Part shown: in pieces, positions 50,268 through 58,079 of the stretch
Layout: the number at the start of each line of letters is the position of its first letter
Numbering within the stretch: the first letter of the stretch is position 1
From: Bacilli bacterium
GTDB taxonomy: Bacteria; Bacillota_I; Bacilli_A; RFN20; CAG-826
NCBI GenBank assembly: GCA_024408335.1
Contig: JAKSVB010000001.1
Coordinates: forward strand, 62,001-126,000
Reading direction: 5' to 3'
DNA: 64,000 nt
Notes under the pieces: generated by a model
What the model was told of the DNA's origin: nothing
The model's input: only the letters and a program-made list of their open reading frames with translations
Database searches by the model: none
Translations under genes and position numbers: made by a program

Positions 50268-50711
50268 TTATTTGATTTCAAGAGCAACTGGTTGTTGTGC
50301 AGCTTGCTCATGTTCTGCACCTTCGTAGATGAAGCACTTCTTCATCATTGCACGGCCGAGAGGGCCTTTTGGAAGCATTCCCCAAACAGCTCTTTGAACC
50401 ATTTCGACTGGGAATTCACGCTTCATGGTGCCGGCGGTACGGGTTCTAAGACCACCGTTGTATCCTGAAACGTTGTAGTAGTTCTTCTTGTGTTCTCCAC
50501 CTTCTTTGCCAGAGAGCTTGACGCTGCCAGCATTGACGATGATGACGTAGTCGCCAACATCTTCGTTTGGAGTGTAGATTGGTTTGTTCTTACCCATTAA
50601 AACCATAGCAACTTGGGTTGCGAGACGGCCAAGGATGACATCTTTGGCGTCGACGACGTACCAAGCACGTTTGATTTCAAGAGGTTTAGCAATTGTAGTT
50701 TGACGTTGCAT
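50268..50711 (-). CDS. rplM: 50S ribosomal protein L13
   Basis: 147 residues. L13 features: WYVVDAKDVILGRLATQVA near 20, GDYVIIVNAGSVKLSGKE near 55, and MVQRAVWGMLPKGPLGR near 108. First gene of the operon with rpsI; GAGGAGAAAAGTT precedes the ATG. A leader of about 75 bases with a CACC-ATAT-CGGTG hairpin lies upstream, where many Bacilli have an L13 leader RNA; I could not confirm that motif by sequence. Confidence 0.98.
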   Translation of the reverse strand: MQRQTTIAKPLEIKRAWYVVDAKDVILGRLATQVAMVLMGKNKPIYTPNEDVGDYVIIVNAGSVKLSGKEGGEHKKNYYNVSGYNGGLRTRTAGTMKREFPVEMVQRAVWGMLPKGPLGRAMMKKCFIYEGAEHEQAAQQPVALEIK

Positions 50712-50744
50712 AACTTTTCTCCTCTATTTTTGTACTTAACGTAT

Positions 50745-50820
50745 GCCACCGATATGGTGACCCAAAATCAGTGCTCGTATATTATGCACACGTAGCGAGT
50801 GAGATGCAACAACTTTTTTG
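50745..50820 (-). promoter_or_regulatory. rplM-rpsI promoter and short structured leader
   Basis: Minus strand: TTGCAT, 17 bases, CATAAT near 50780, giving a leader of about 70 bases that contains the hairpin TCACC-ATAT-CGGTGG close to the middle. Position agrees with the known L13 leader elements; identity unproven. Confidence 0.4.
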
Positions 50821-50837
50821 GTCAATTGTAAAGAAAT

Positions 50838-50858
50838 ATAAATATCTTTGATATTTAT
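50838..50858. repeat. Inverted repeat upstream of rplM promoter
   Basis: ATAAATATC-TTT-GATATTTAT, nine-base arms. It lies about 35-55 bases upstream of the rplM -35, in an AT-rich tract that may act as an UP element or binding site. A longer imperfect inverted repeat (TGCCAAAAA ... TTTTTGGCA) spans about 50911-50944. Confidence 0.5.
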
Positions 50859-50942
50859 CAAATTTTACACTTGGAAATTGTTTTGATTTTTTTGATTTTT
50901 TTAGTTTTTCGATGCCAAAAAATTGACGTTTTTGTCTTTTTG

Positions 50943-50971
50943 GCAAAAAGAAAAGAGCATCTTTCGATGCC
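50943..50971 (-). terminator. Terminator of the DUF1292 gene
   Basis: Minus strand: GCATC-GAAA-GATGC followed by TCTTTTCTTTTT. Confidence 0.8.
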
Positions 50972-50987
50972 CGACTTTTGAGTGAGT

Positions 50988-51254
50988 TTACTTGGATTTC
51001 TCTAAAGATTCATCATACTCACGAACAACTGCATCGATTATGAATTCATCTCTTTCGATCTCGTAGTTGTCCATTCCGCGAGGGGCAATCCCGACTCGAC
51101 AGACCAAAACTTCGTTTTCCTCAAAGTTCGGAGCATATCCAACAGGTTTCAAAACAGAATAGATGTCGTTGCCGATCACAGTGCGAAACACTTCGTAAAA
51201 GTCCGTTTCCTCTCCGTTAGAAAAAGAAAAAGTGATGATGTCGTTAGTAATCAT
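50988..51254 (-). CDS. DUF1292 family protein (YrzB-like)
   Basis: 88 residues from the ATG at 51254, preceded by CGGAGGGATTCCT; the longer frame to 51311 lacks a start signal. The sequence MITNDIITFSFSNGEETDFYEVF and the later YSVLKPV fit the small acidic DUF1292 proteins common in Firmicutes, usually next to ruvX/alaS. Here it is alone with its own terminator. Function unknown. Confidence 0.8.
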   Translation of the reverse strand: MITNDIITFSFSNGEETDFYEVFRTVIGNDIYSVLKPVGYAPNFEENEVLVCRVGIAPRGMDNYEIERDEFIIDAVVREYDESLEKSK

Positions 51255-51354
51255 AGGAATCCCTCCGTACCCTTTATTAAATAGATAACAAATGATATGG
51301 CGGTCTTTCAATTCCTTTTTAGCAGTTTGATATTACTAGCCCTAAGGTTTTAGA

Positions 51355-51828
51355 ATGTTTCATATGGAAAAGACCAACGTAATGCGCCTATTAGAAAGCA
51401 AGAACATTGCTTATAAAGAACATACATACGATCCAGAAACCACAAACGGGGTTGAGGTCGCAAAATCAATTGGAGAAGATCCTGATAGAGTCTTTAAGAC
51501 TCTTGTAACACAAAACGAAAAGAAGGAGCATTTCGTATTCGTCATTCCCGTAAATGCGGAACTCGATCTTAAAAAGGCCGCGAAGGCCGTAAAAACAAAA
51601 TCCATTGAGCTCATTCCTCAAAAAGAACTTCTTCCACTTACAGGCTATATCCATGGAGGTTGCTCCCCTATTGGCATGAAGAAAGTGTTCATCACAAAAA
51701 TAGACGAAACAGCAATGCTATTCGACACCATATACGTTTCTGGTGGAAGACGAGGTTTCCAAGTGGAGATTAACCCTAACGATATATCAGAGTTCGCTGA
51801 CACCGAATATGTCGATTTAACAAAATAA
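51355..51828 (+). CDS. ybaK: Cys-tRNA(Pro)/Cys-tRNA(Cys) deacylase YbaK
   Basis: 157 residues. YbaK/EbsC fold: EVAKSIGEDPDRVFKTLVTQ near 34, VIPVNAELDLKKAAKAV near 62, and LTGYIHGGCSPIGMKK near 95, the conserved substrate-site segment. The enzyme hydrolyses mischarged Cys-tRNA(Pro). The ATG at 51355 has TAAGG upstream. It is divergent from the DUF1292 gene and convergent with yebC, sharing a two-way terminator. Confidence 0.93.
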   Translation: MFHMEKTNVMRLLESKNIAYKEHTYDPETTNGVEVAKSIGEDPDRVFKTLVTQNEKKEHFVFVIPVNAELDLKKAAKAVKTKSIELIPQKELLPLTGYIHGGCSPIGMKKVFITKIDETAMLFDTIYVSGGRRGFQVEINPNDISEFADTEYVDLTK

Positions 51829-51833
51829 GCGTC

Positions 51834-51865
51834 AAAAAAGAGGGCGGTTTCCCGTCCTCTTTGAG
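51834..51865. terminator. Bidirectional terminator between ybaK and yebC
   Basis: AAAGAGGGCGG-TTT-CCCGTCCTCTTT with one unpaired base; A-run before and T-run after, so it serves both genes. The T-run is longer on the minus strand (yebC side). Confidence 0.85.
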
Positions 51866-51879
51866 TTTCTAATTCCGAA

Positions 51880-52590
51880 TTAGATGTTGCTTGCGTTGTG
51901 ATAAACGTTTTGGACGTCTTCACATTCGTCGAGCATTGCTAACATGTCTTTAAGCTTTTGTGCATCTTCTGCGCCGAGTTCAACATATTCGTTTGGAATA
52001 AATGTGACTTCAGCTGAATCGAAGTCTGTGTAACCAGCTTCTTTAAGTGCATCTTGAGCTTTGCCAAGATCGCTTGGAGCGACTTGAGCTTCGACATATC
52101 CGTCTTCGAATGTGACGCTTTGGACATCAACATCACCAAGAACGAGGGCTTCTTCTGCTGCATCTCTGGCTGCTTCGTCGCCTTTGAATGCGATGTAGCC
52201 ACAGTAGTTGAAGTTGTATGCGACTGAACCCATTTTGCCGCCCTTCTTTTGAGCGATGGTTCTGACGTTAACTAATGCACGGTTAACGTTGTCGGTTAAT
52301 GTATCAACGATGATGTAGCTTCCGCCTGGGCCATAGAATTCATAACGGCCAGCGATATATGCTGTTGCGTCTCCGCCTTTAGCTTTTTCGATAGCTCTAT
52401 CGATAACGTCTCTAGGACAGGTTTTGCGGTATTTTTCAATAGCGCTACGAAGAGCGAGGTTGCTTTCTGGATCAGGGATGCCGCTCTTTGCTGCTGCATA
52501 GATTTCTTTTGAGGCACGCATGTAAATGGCGCTCTTGGCTTTGGCAGTTGCTGCCATGGCGGCAGCTCTAACTTCAAAATGTCTTCCCAT
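51880..52590 (-). CDS. yebC: YebC/PmpR family protein (TACO1 homologue)
   Basis: 236 residues, YebC family. The N-terminal block ATAKAKSAIYMRASKEIYAAAKSGIPDPESNLALRSAI-type sequence and YEFYGPGGSYIIVDTLTDNVNRA near 90 are family hallmarks. Members are widely annotated as transcription regulators, but recent work links them to translation of proline-rich stretches. AAGGAG precedes the ATG. An extended -10 and a perfect palindrome lie upstream. Confidence 0.94.
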   Translation of the reverse strand: MGRHFEVRAAAMAATAKAKSAIYMRASKEIYAAAKSGIPDPESNLALRSAIEKYRKTCPRDVIDRAIEKAKGGDATAYIAGRYEFYGPGGSYIIVDTLTDNVNRALVNVRTIAQKKGGKMGSVAYNFNYCGYIAFKGDEAARDAAEEALVLGDVDVQSVTFEDGYVEAQVAPSDLGKAQDALKEAGYTDFDSAEVTFIPNEYVELGAEDAQKLKDMLAMLDECEDVQNVYHNASNI

Positions 52591-52616
52591 AATTTTCTCC
52601 TTAAATTGCCGTTAGT

Positions 52617-52640
52617 ATTCTAGCACCGCTTTAAAGCGGT
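52617..52640 (-). promoter_or_regulatory. yebC promoter with adjoining palindrome
   Basis: Minus strand: extended -10 TGC-TAGAAT (52625-52617) directly after the perfect 16-base palindrome ACCGCTTTAAAGCGGT (52625-52640), which covers the -35 area. Confidence 0.5.
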
Positions 52641-52658
52641 AGTTAGATTTTTTTAAAG

Positions 52659-53390
52659 TTAATATATTACGTCCTCTAGGCAAAGGCCCATTGGATCGGC
52701 TTTGAACGATATGATTTTTCTAACTTTTGGATCAAGATTTTGAGCGACTTCTTCAACGCTCATCTTGCCTTCTCCAACCCTCATAGCAACGCCGACTATG
52801 GTTCTAACCATATAGGTCATGAATCCATTTGCCTCAAGGGTGACCTTCATATGATTGTCGTTTAACTCAAAACGCATATCGGTAATGTCACGGATGTAGT
52901 CGTCTTTGTCGATTGGCTTTGGGGTGAAATTCCTAAAGTCATGTTTTCCTTTGCAAACAAGCATGGCTTCTTTGAATTTTTCAAAATCGAATGCTTTGCA
53001 TTCAAGTTGGTGCTCGGTAACCGCAAAAGGGTCTCTTTCCCCATAATGGAACGAGTAAGAATAGACCTTCTTTGCAGCGCTATGTCTAGCGTCAAATCCA
53101 TCATCCTTCTCTTCGATGGACTTAACGAAAATATCTTTTGGAAGGAGACGGTTTAAAGCATAAACACAGTGATTCAAATCTTTGATTGCGGCTTTAGGTT
53201 TGAAATTGATTTTCTGGTTTTTCGCGTGGACGCCCTTGTCGGTTCTTCCAGAACCATGAACGGTGATTTTATAGCCTAAAAAGGTCGATAAAGCTTTTTC
53301 AATTTCTTCTTGGATTCCAATGTAATTTTTTTGTTTTTCGAAGCCATAATACTTCGCTCCGTTATACGAGATCGTTAAAAGGTAGTTCAT
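52659..53390 (-). CDS. truA: tRNA pseudouridine(38-40) synthase TruA
   Basis: 243 residues, the usual length. Catalytic aspartate in GSGRTDKGVHA near 52, then the family blocks DARHSAAKKVYSYSF near 100 and FMTYMVRTIVGVAMRVGEG near 190. It modifies the anticodon arm of many tRNAs. It overlaps the end of ecfT by four bases, following the common ecfA-ecfA-ecfT-truA order of Firmicutes. Confidence 0.97.
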   Translation of the reverse strand: MNYLLTISYNGAKYYGFEKQKNYIGIQEEIEKALSTFLGYKITVHGSGRTDKGVHAKNQKINFKPKAAIKDLNHCVYALNRLLPKDIFVKSIEEKDDGFDARHSAAKKVYSYSFHYGERDPFAVTEHQLECKAFDFEKFKEAMLVCKGKHDFRNFTPKPIDKDDYIRDITDMRFELNDNHMKVTLEANGFMTYMVRTIVGVAMRVGEGKMSVEEVAQNLDPKVRKIISFKADPMGLCLEDVIY

Positions 53391-54241
53391 ATTGTGGCGA
53401 TTCCTAAGAGGTTAAATGGGTTAAACCCGCTGATAGAAAGATATAAACATCCTCCAAAGACAAGAAGGACAATGAAGGTTTCAAAAAGATCCCACCATCT
53501 AAAGTGGAGTTTGCGATATTTGGTACGTTTGGCGTTAGGATCATAGCCACGGCATTCCATGGCGTTAGCAAGTTCGTCGCTTCTTACGAAGGCAGAAACG
53601 AACAAAGGAATGATCAAACTGATGATGGCCTTGATCTTTGCGATTAAGCTTCCTTTTTCAAAATCAACACCACGAGAGGTTTGGGCCTTCATGATTCTTT
53701 GAACGTCATCAAGGATGGTTGGAATGAACCTCAAAGCAAGGGTGATAATCATGGCGATGATATGCGAAGGGAAGCCAATAAGCTTAAGAGGGAATAGATA
53801 CCATTCGAAAGCGTCAGTCAGATCAAGTGGCTTTGTCGTTGAAGTCAAAATCATCGAAATCATGACCATTAAGACAAGTCTTAAGATGATTCTTCCCGCT
53901 TCGATAAATGAATCCCAATAGATTTTCCAAGACCCAATGCTAAAAGCATAGAAATCAGTCGTTCTTGGGGCAATCATGTAAATGAGCAGCAAGAAAACCA
54001 TCATAATCCATAAAGCGCTTAAGGATTTGAGAAGGTTGAGGAACGACATGTGTGCAATCCAAAGGAGAACAATCGTCAAAACAAATATGATTCCCCCTAC
54101 AAGGAATGAAACGGCATATGTCTCATAAGGCAAAAAGATGGCGACCATCAAAATGATGAGCGCAAAAATCTTTGCTCTAGGGTCCATCTTGTGAAGGAAG
54201 GACTTATAAGGCACATAGCGGCCTAACGTAATGCTAGCCAC
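53387..54241 (-). CDS. ecfT: ECF transporter transmembrane protein EcfT
   Basis: 284 residues with about five to six hydrophobic segments. The two cytoplasmic coupling helices carry the conserved Arg-Gly motifs AQTSRGVDF near 190 and ECRGYDP near 238. EcfT joins the two ATPases to exchangeable substrate-binding S components, such as the FolT-like protein at 57297. It overlaps ecfA2 by eight bases. Confidence 0.95.
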   Translation of the reverse strand: MASITLGRYVPYKSFLHKMDPRAKIFALIILMVAIFLPYETYAVSFLVGGIIFVLTIVLLWIAHMSFLNLLKSLSALWIMMVFLLLIYMIAPRTTDFYAFSIGSWKIYWDSFIEAGRIILRLVLMVMISMILTSTTKPLDLTDAFEWYLFPLKLIGFPSHIIAMIITLALRFIPTILDDVQRIMKAQTSRGVDFEKGSLIAKIKAIISLIIPLFVSAFVRSDELANAMECRGYDPNAKRTKYRKLHFRWWDLFETFIVLLVFGGCLYLSISGFNPFNLLGIATI

Positions 54242-55091
54242 GTTTGTGCCTCCTTGCGATTGCCTTTGCTAAATCTTCAGTTGTCTTTAAAGACGATGTT
54301 TCTATTTCAAAACCACGCTCCTTTAAAGAAAGAGCAAAATCAAAAATATGTGGGTTTTGTAGGGAATATTGAGTCAAGTCACGGCCAAAAAGCTCAGAAG
54401 GAGCGCATTTTGTGAATACTTTTCCTTCATCCATGACAACGACTTCATCGCAATAAGAAGCGACCAAATCCATGTCATGAGTAACCAAAATGACAGTTAC
54501 GCCGTCTTTGTTGATTTCTTTAAACAAGGACATTGTTTCGCGAGCGGCTGCTGGATCAAGCCCTGCAGTAGGTTCATCGACAACAAGAACCTTAGGTTCC
54601 ATTGCAAGGATTCCAGCGATAGCGACTTTCCTCTTTTCGCCACCAGAAAGCTCGAACGGAGAACGTTCAAAGAAGGTTTCGTTTAATCCGACTCGGAGAA
54701 TTGCTTTACGGGCCTTTTCTAAAGCCTCTTCGTTTTTGGCGCCGAAATTCTTTGGTCCAAAAGCGACATCCTTTTCAACGGTTTCTTCAAAAAGCTGGTA
54801 TTCTGGGAATTGGAAAACCAAACCTACGTGCTTACGAAGTGGTTTAAGGACTTTGGTTCTTTCCTTTTTGTTTGAAGAATTAACAAACTCATCAACAATT
54901 ACTGATCCTGATGTTGGGGTTATTAAAGCGTTGATGTGCTGGATGAGAGTGCTTTTGCCACTTCCTGTTTTGCCAACTACACCTATGAATTTGCCTTCTT
55001 CGAATTCAAGGTTGATGTCCTTTAAAGCCTGATACTCAAAAGGCGATTTTGGCGAATATGTATAGAATACATTAGAGAACTTTACTGACAT
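54234..55091 (-). CDS. ecfA2: ECF transporter ATPase EcfA2
   Basis: 285 residues. Walker A GKTGSGKST near 40, Q-loop LVFQFPEYQLFEETVEKDVAFGPKNFG near 90 (the FPE...F and FGPxNFG pattern of EcfA2), signature LSGGEKRKVAIAGIL and Walker B VLVVDEPTAGLDPA. The second ATPase of the energy-coupling module; overlaps ecfA1 by ten bases. Confidence 0.96.
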   Translation of the reverse strand: MSVKFSNVFYTYSPKSPFEYQALKDINLEFEEGKFIGVVGKTGSGKSTLIQHINALITPTSGSVIVDEFVNSSNKKERTKVLKPLRKHVGLVFQFPEYQLFEETVEKDVAFGPKNFGAKNEEALEKARKAILRVGLNETFFERSPFELSGGEKRKVAIAGILAMEPKVLVVDEPTAGLDPAAARETMSLFKEINKDGVTVILVTHDMDLVASYCDEVVVMDEGKVFTKCAPSELFGRDLTQYSLQNPHIFDFALSLKERGFEIETSSLKTTEDLAKAIARRHKRG

Positions 55092-55906
55092 AAGAAGTCC
55101 TCCAATTTTTCTAAAGTATCTACATCTTCAGGAACATCGACTCCTTCTTCTTTCAAAGACGAGATTAACGACAAAAGGAATGGAGCGTCCAAATGGATGC
55201 TTTGGAGTTTGTCTTTTTCTTTAAAAACTTCGCTTGGTTTGCCTTCTAAAATGAGTTTGCCCTTATTTAGGACAAGGACATAGTCTGCTCTAGAGGCTTC
55301 TTCAATGTCGTGGGTGATGGAAATGACTGAAAGGGTAGGATTGTCTTTTTTAAGGCCAAACGTGATGTCTAATATCTCTTTTTTGCCAATTGGGTCAAGC
55401 ATCGAGGTTGCTTCATCATAGATGATGAGGTCTGGTTTCATGGCTAAAACGCCTGCAATAGCGACCCTTTGTTTTTGACCGCCTGAAAGGTTTTCTGGAG
55501 CGCTATCCAAGTATCTTTCCATAGAGACCTTTGATGCGAATTCGTTAATGAGAGAGTCCATTTCACCAGAAGGGACTTCACGGTTTTCTAAGCCAAATGC
55601 GATGTCATCTCTAACAGAGGCGCCAACAAATTGATTGTCAGGATTTTGAAAAACAAGACCCATTCTTCTACGGATTGACGAAAGGTTTTCTTTATTTAGC
55701 TCCTCGCCAAAAACGGTAATCGTTCCATTCTTTGCGAGCATTAATCCAGAAATGATTTTTGCTAACGTGCTTTTGCCTGAGCCATTATGCCCAACAATTG
55801 CGACATATGAACCTTCAGGAATCGAAAAAGAGAGGTCATGGATGGCCTCAACGCTCTCACCTTGGTAGGTATATGAAAGGTTTTTGACTTCAAGAACGTT
55901 CTTCAT
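55082..55906 (-). CDS. ecfA1: ECF transporter ATPase EcfA1
   Basis: 274 residues. Walker A GHNGSGKST near 37, Q-loop LVFQNPDNQFVGASVRDDIAFGLEN near 85 (FQNPDNQ pattern of EcfA1), signature LSGGQKQRVAIAGVL, Walker B LIIYDEATSMLDP. With EcfA2 and EcfT it makes the shared ATP-driven core for vitamin and metal S components. Starts in an ATGA overlap with the small membrane protein upstream. Confidence 0.96.
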   Translation of the reverse strand: MKNVLEVKNLSYTYQGESVEAIHDLSFSIPEGSYVAIVGHNGSGKSTLAKIISGLMLAKNGTITVFGEELNKENLSSIRRRMGLVFQNPDNQFVGASVRDDIAFGLENREVPSGEMDSLINEFASKVSMERYLDSAPENLSGGQKQRVAIAGVLAMKPDLIIYDEATSMLDPIGKKEILDITFGLKKDNPTLSVISITHDIEEASRADYVLVLNKGKLILEGKPSEVFKEKDKLQSIHLDAPFLLSLISSLKEEGVDVPEDVDTLEKLEDFLCQ

Positions 55907-56106
55907 TTCTTCTTTTTCTTTCTGATGATGATTTCGTTAACGACAACTATGCCAGCGAACAAAAGTAACGATGTTCCTCCAACAATCCAAAGTACAAGAG
56001 GAGGAACTGTGCCAACTGACGCTAGCGAAGCAATAAGCACAGACGCTAAAAAGAGATAAACAATTAGCAAAACGCAAAAACGGTAAGCAAAGCTATCTCT
56101 TTTCAT
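55903..56106 (-). CDS. Small two-segment membrane protein between dCMP deaminase and ecfA1
   Basis: 67 residues: a basic start (MKRDSFAYR), two hydrophobic helices (about 10-31 and 38-60) and a poly-Lys end. It is not a member of any family I recognise. ATGA overlap with ecfA1 and a two-base gap after the deaminase gene make co-translation likely, so it may assist the ECF module or simply be carried along. Confidence 0.7.
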   Translation of the reverse strand: MKRDSFAYRFCVLLIVYLFLASVLIASLASVGTVPPLVLWIVGGTSLLLFAGIVVVNEIIIRKKKKK

Positions 56107-56108
56107 GT

Positions 56109-56594
56109 TTATTCGTATGAGATCTTAGCGACTCTTCCTTCGTAACGTGTAAGTTTGACGCCTGCCATTTCAAGCATCTTTCTAGAAGCTTGGAAGCTGG
56201 TGGCTGTTGCGTATTTGTCATCCATATAGACGACTTCTTTAATGCCACATTGAATGACTGCTTTAGCGCATTCGTTGCATGGGAACAAAGTAACATAAAG
56301 GGTGCAACCACGGAGATGAGCGCCATCTCTGGTGTTAAGGATTGCATTAAGCTCAGCGTGACAAACATAAAGGTATTTGCTATCAAGTCCTTCACCATGG
56401 CCCCATGGAATGACTTCGTCATCGACTCCACAAGGCATTCCATTGTAACCAATGGAGACGACTTTGTTGTGGCTGTCAACGATACAAGCACCAACTTGAG
56501 TTGATGGGTCTTTGCTTCTTAAAGCGCTTAATTGGGCCATACCCATAAAGTATTCGCTCCAAGCGATAAAGTCTTTGCGGTGTGTCTCTTCCAT
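56109..56594 (-). CDS. dCMP/cytidine deaminase family protein (ComEB-like)
   Basis: 161 residues from the ATG at 56594, which has GGGAGG seven bases upstream; a longer frame to 56651 lacks a signal. Zinc-site motifs are CHAELNAILN (His and catalytic Glu near 85) and PCNECAKAVIQCGI (two Cys near 112-115), the dCMP deaminase pattern. The enzyme supplies dUMP for thymidylate synthesis. It seems to lead the operon deaminase - small membrane protein - ecfA1 - ecfA2 - ecfT - truA. Confidence 0.93.
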   Translation of the reverse strand: MEETHRKDFIAWSEYFMGMAQLSALRSKDPSTQVGACIVDSHNKVVSIGYNGMPCGVDDEVIPWGHGEGLDSKYLYVCHAELNAILNTRDGAHLRGCTLYVTLFPCNECAKAVIQCGIKEVVYMDDKYATATSFQASRKMLEMAGVKLTRYEGRVAKISYE

Positions 56595-56670
56595 ACGCAA
56601 ACCTCCCTTTATTAATGAATTAATAATAGTATCTAGAATGCCTTTGGTCATTAAAAAGAAACCGAGAATA

Positions 56671-56693
56671 AGAAAAAAGAGCCAATTGGCTCT
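56671..56693 (-). terminator. Terminator of the winged-helix gene
   Basis: Minus strand: AGAGCC-AATT-GGCTCT perfect palindrome followed by TTTTTCTT. Confidence 0.88.
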
Positions 56694-56698
56694 AATTC

Positions 56699-57034
56699 TT
56701 AGACTCTTTTTGTTAATAAGAGTCTGTAACCAGCACCATAGATGGTGTCGATTCTGAATCCTTTGATTTTGCTGAGTTTCTTTTTGATAACTCCGACGTG
56801 AACGTCGATTGTTCTGGTGTTTGTAGATCCGGTAGCGATCTTATCTTCTCCCCATAAGACTTCTAATAGTTCTTTGCGGGATACAACTCCAGGATTTCTT
56901 TCGAATAAACAGTAGAATATTTTCCATTCGGCTTTGGTGAATGAAACAACGCAGCGGTTATAAACCAAGGATCTCTTTTCAGTATCGCATGTGATAACAG
57001 CGCCATCAGGTCGATTGATTGGAATAAGAGCCAT
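56699..57034 (-). CDS. Stand-alone OmpR/PhoB-type winged-helix DNA-binding protein
   Basis: 111 residues, consisting of one C-terminal effector domain as found in two-component response regulators: FTKAEWKIFYCLFERNPGVVSRKELLEVLWG (near 32-62), RTIDVHVGVIKKKL (recognition helix, near 74) and IDTIYGAGYRLL (wing, near 95). The receiver domain is missing and no kinase gene is near. Only about 20 residues precede the domain. GGAGG lies before the ATG and a terminator follows, so it is an intact single gene and not a truncated one. Probable orphan transcription factor; target unknown. Confidence 0.88.
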   Translation of the reverse strand: MALIPINRPDGAVITCDTEKRSLVYNRCVVSFTKAEWKIFYCLFERNPGVVSRKELLEVLWGEDKIATGSTNTRTIDVHVGVIKKKLSKIKGFRIDTIYGAGYRLLLTKRV

Positions 57035-57124
57035 TGGGAACCTCCTTTTTTTAAGGCTCTAATACTCTAGAGTTTTATATAGAAAAGTCAAGACAATTAG
57101 TAAGAAAATCTTAGAAATGTTAAA

Positions 57125-57304
57125 TTATTTCAGTGTTTTTATAACAATAAGGCAGACCACCATTAAAACTATGACGACGGAAAAGAAAACTGCCCAAAGA
57201 ATTTTCCCTTTTCTATCCTTTTTTGGGTCGTAATCTTCGTATTCTTCAGTAGGCTCGAAGGCGGTGGTTTCTTCGATCTCGTTATTCTTCTTTTCGTTAG
57301 TCAT
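57125..57304 (-). CDS. Small single-pass membrane protein after the FolT-like gene
   Basis: 59 residues, shorter than most gene-finding limits. ATG at 57304, TAA at 57127-57125. An acidic, Glu/Thr-rich cytoplasmic half (about 1-30) is followed by KKDRKGK and one hydrophobic helix (about 36-55). The start overlaps the FolT-like stop by eight bases (ATGACTAA), the layout of translationally coupled genes. No family recognised. Confidence 0.6.
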   Translation of the reverse strand: MTNEKKNNEIEETTAFEPTEEYEDYDPKKDRKGKILWAVFFSVVIVLMVVCLIVIKTLK

Positions 57305-58079
57305 TTTCTCTACTCACTAAATGAAGGTGTTTGTCTTCAAATTGAATCATCCAGTATGTGGCAAGGGTGGAAATGGCCACGTTCACAGGGAATCCGATAA
57401 AGATCATGTAGAAGATAAGCCAGAAATTTAATCCAGGGATGAAAAGAATGAAGGCCGTTGTCTTGCCCAAAAGCATAACGAAGAATTCGCAAATGAGAGC
57501 GATGATTGCAATTTCGTTTGGCGAAGGGAATTTCGATGTCTCCAAAAGGTTCTTCTCATAGTTCTTGTTTGTGGTTGTAACTAAATATGAGCAAGCACAT
57601 GCCGCAAGGAGAAGAACAGTCAAAACGATGATTCTTGCTGTTAGCGCATTGTCTTTAAACCAACCATCGAATGCATCTGTAACAAACATTGGAATGGCGA
57701 CAGCAACAAAGACAAGAGCGTTTGCGGCGTAGAAGAAATATGGCTTCCTTAAGGAAGAGCGGATTTTCTTTGTTAAGAATTCCAAAGCCCATGGCGCAAT
57801 ACCTAAAAGGGCGTAAACAATGGTGATATATGGGTTAATTATGCCTGTTCCAGTTGGGGCAACAACGGCAGGGATCAAATCGCTTGCCGCACCGACGACA
57901 GCACCTAAAACAGGTCCAAGAGTCAACGATGAGAAAATGATTAATGATGGGGTGAGCGAAAAGCGAAGAAATGGAAGAGGTCCCATAGGGACAAGCTTAA
58001 ACAAAAGTGTCGATACGGTAGCGAGCGCAGTTAAAATTGCGGCACTGGTTATCTTTTTGACTGTAAACATATTTTTCAT
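57297..58079 (-). CDS. ECF transporter S component, folate type (FolT-like)
   Basis: 260 residues. A short start (MKNMFTVKKITSAAILTALATVSTLLFK) followed by six or more hydrophobic segments is typical for S components, and PFLRFSLTPSLIIFSSLTLGPVLGAVVGAASDLI near 35-68 is the family's signature region. The ATGA overlap with folC strongly suggests a folate or reduced-folate substrate, since FolC retains imported folate by polyglutamylation. It is longer than the usual 180-200 residues: an insert of charged residues around 165-190 (TTTNKNYEKNLLE) is unusual. Confidence 0.85.
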   Translation of the reverse strand: MKNMFTVKKITSAAILTALATVSTLLFKLVPMGPLPFLRFSLTPSLIIFSSLTLGPVLGAVVGAASDLIPAVVAPTGTGIINPYITIVYALLGIAPWALEFLTKKIRSSLRKPYFFYAANALVFVAVAIPMFVTDAFDGWFKDNALTARIIVLTVLLLAACACSYLVTTTNKNYEKNLLETSKFPSPNEIAIIALICEFFVMLLGKTTAFILFIPGLNFWLIFYMIFIGFPVNVAISTLATYWMIQFEDKHLHLVSREND

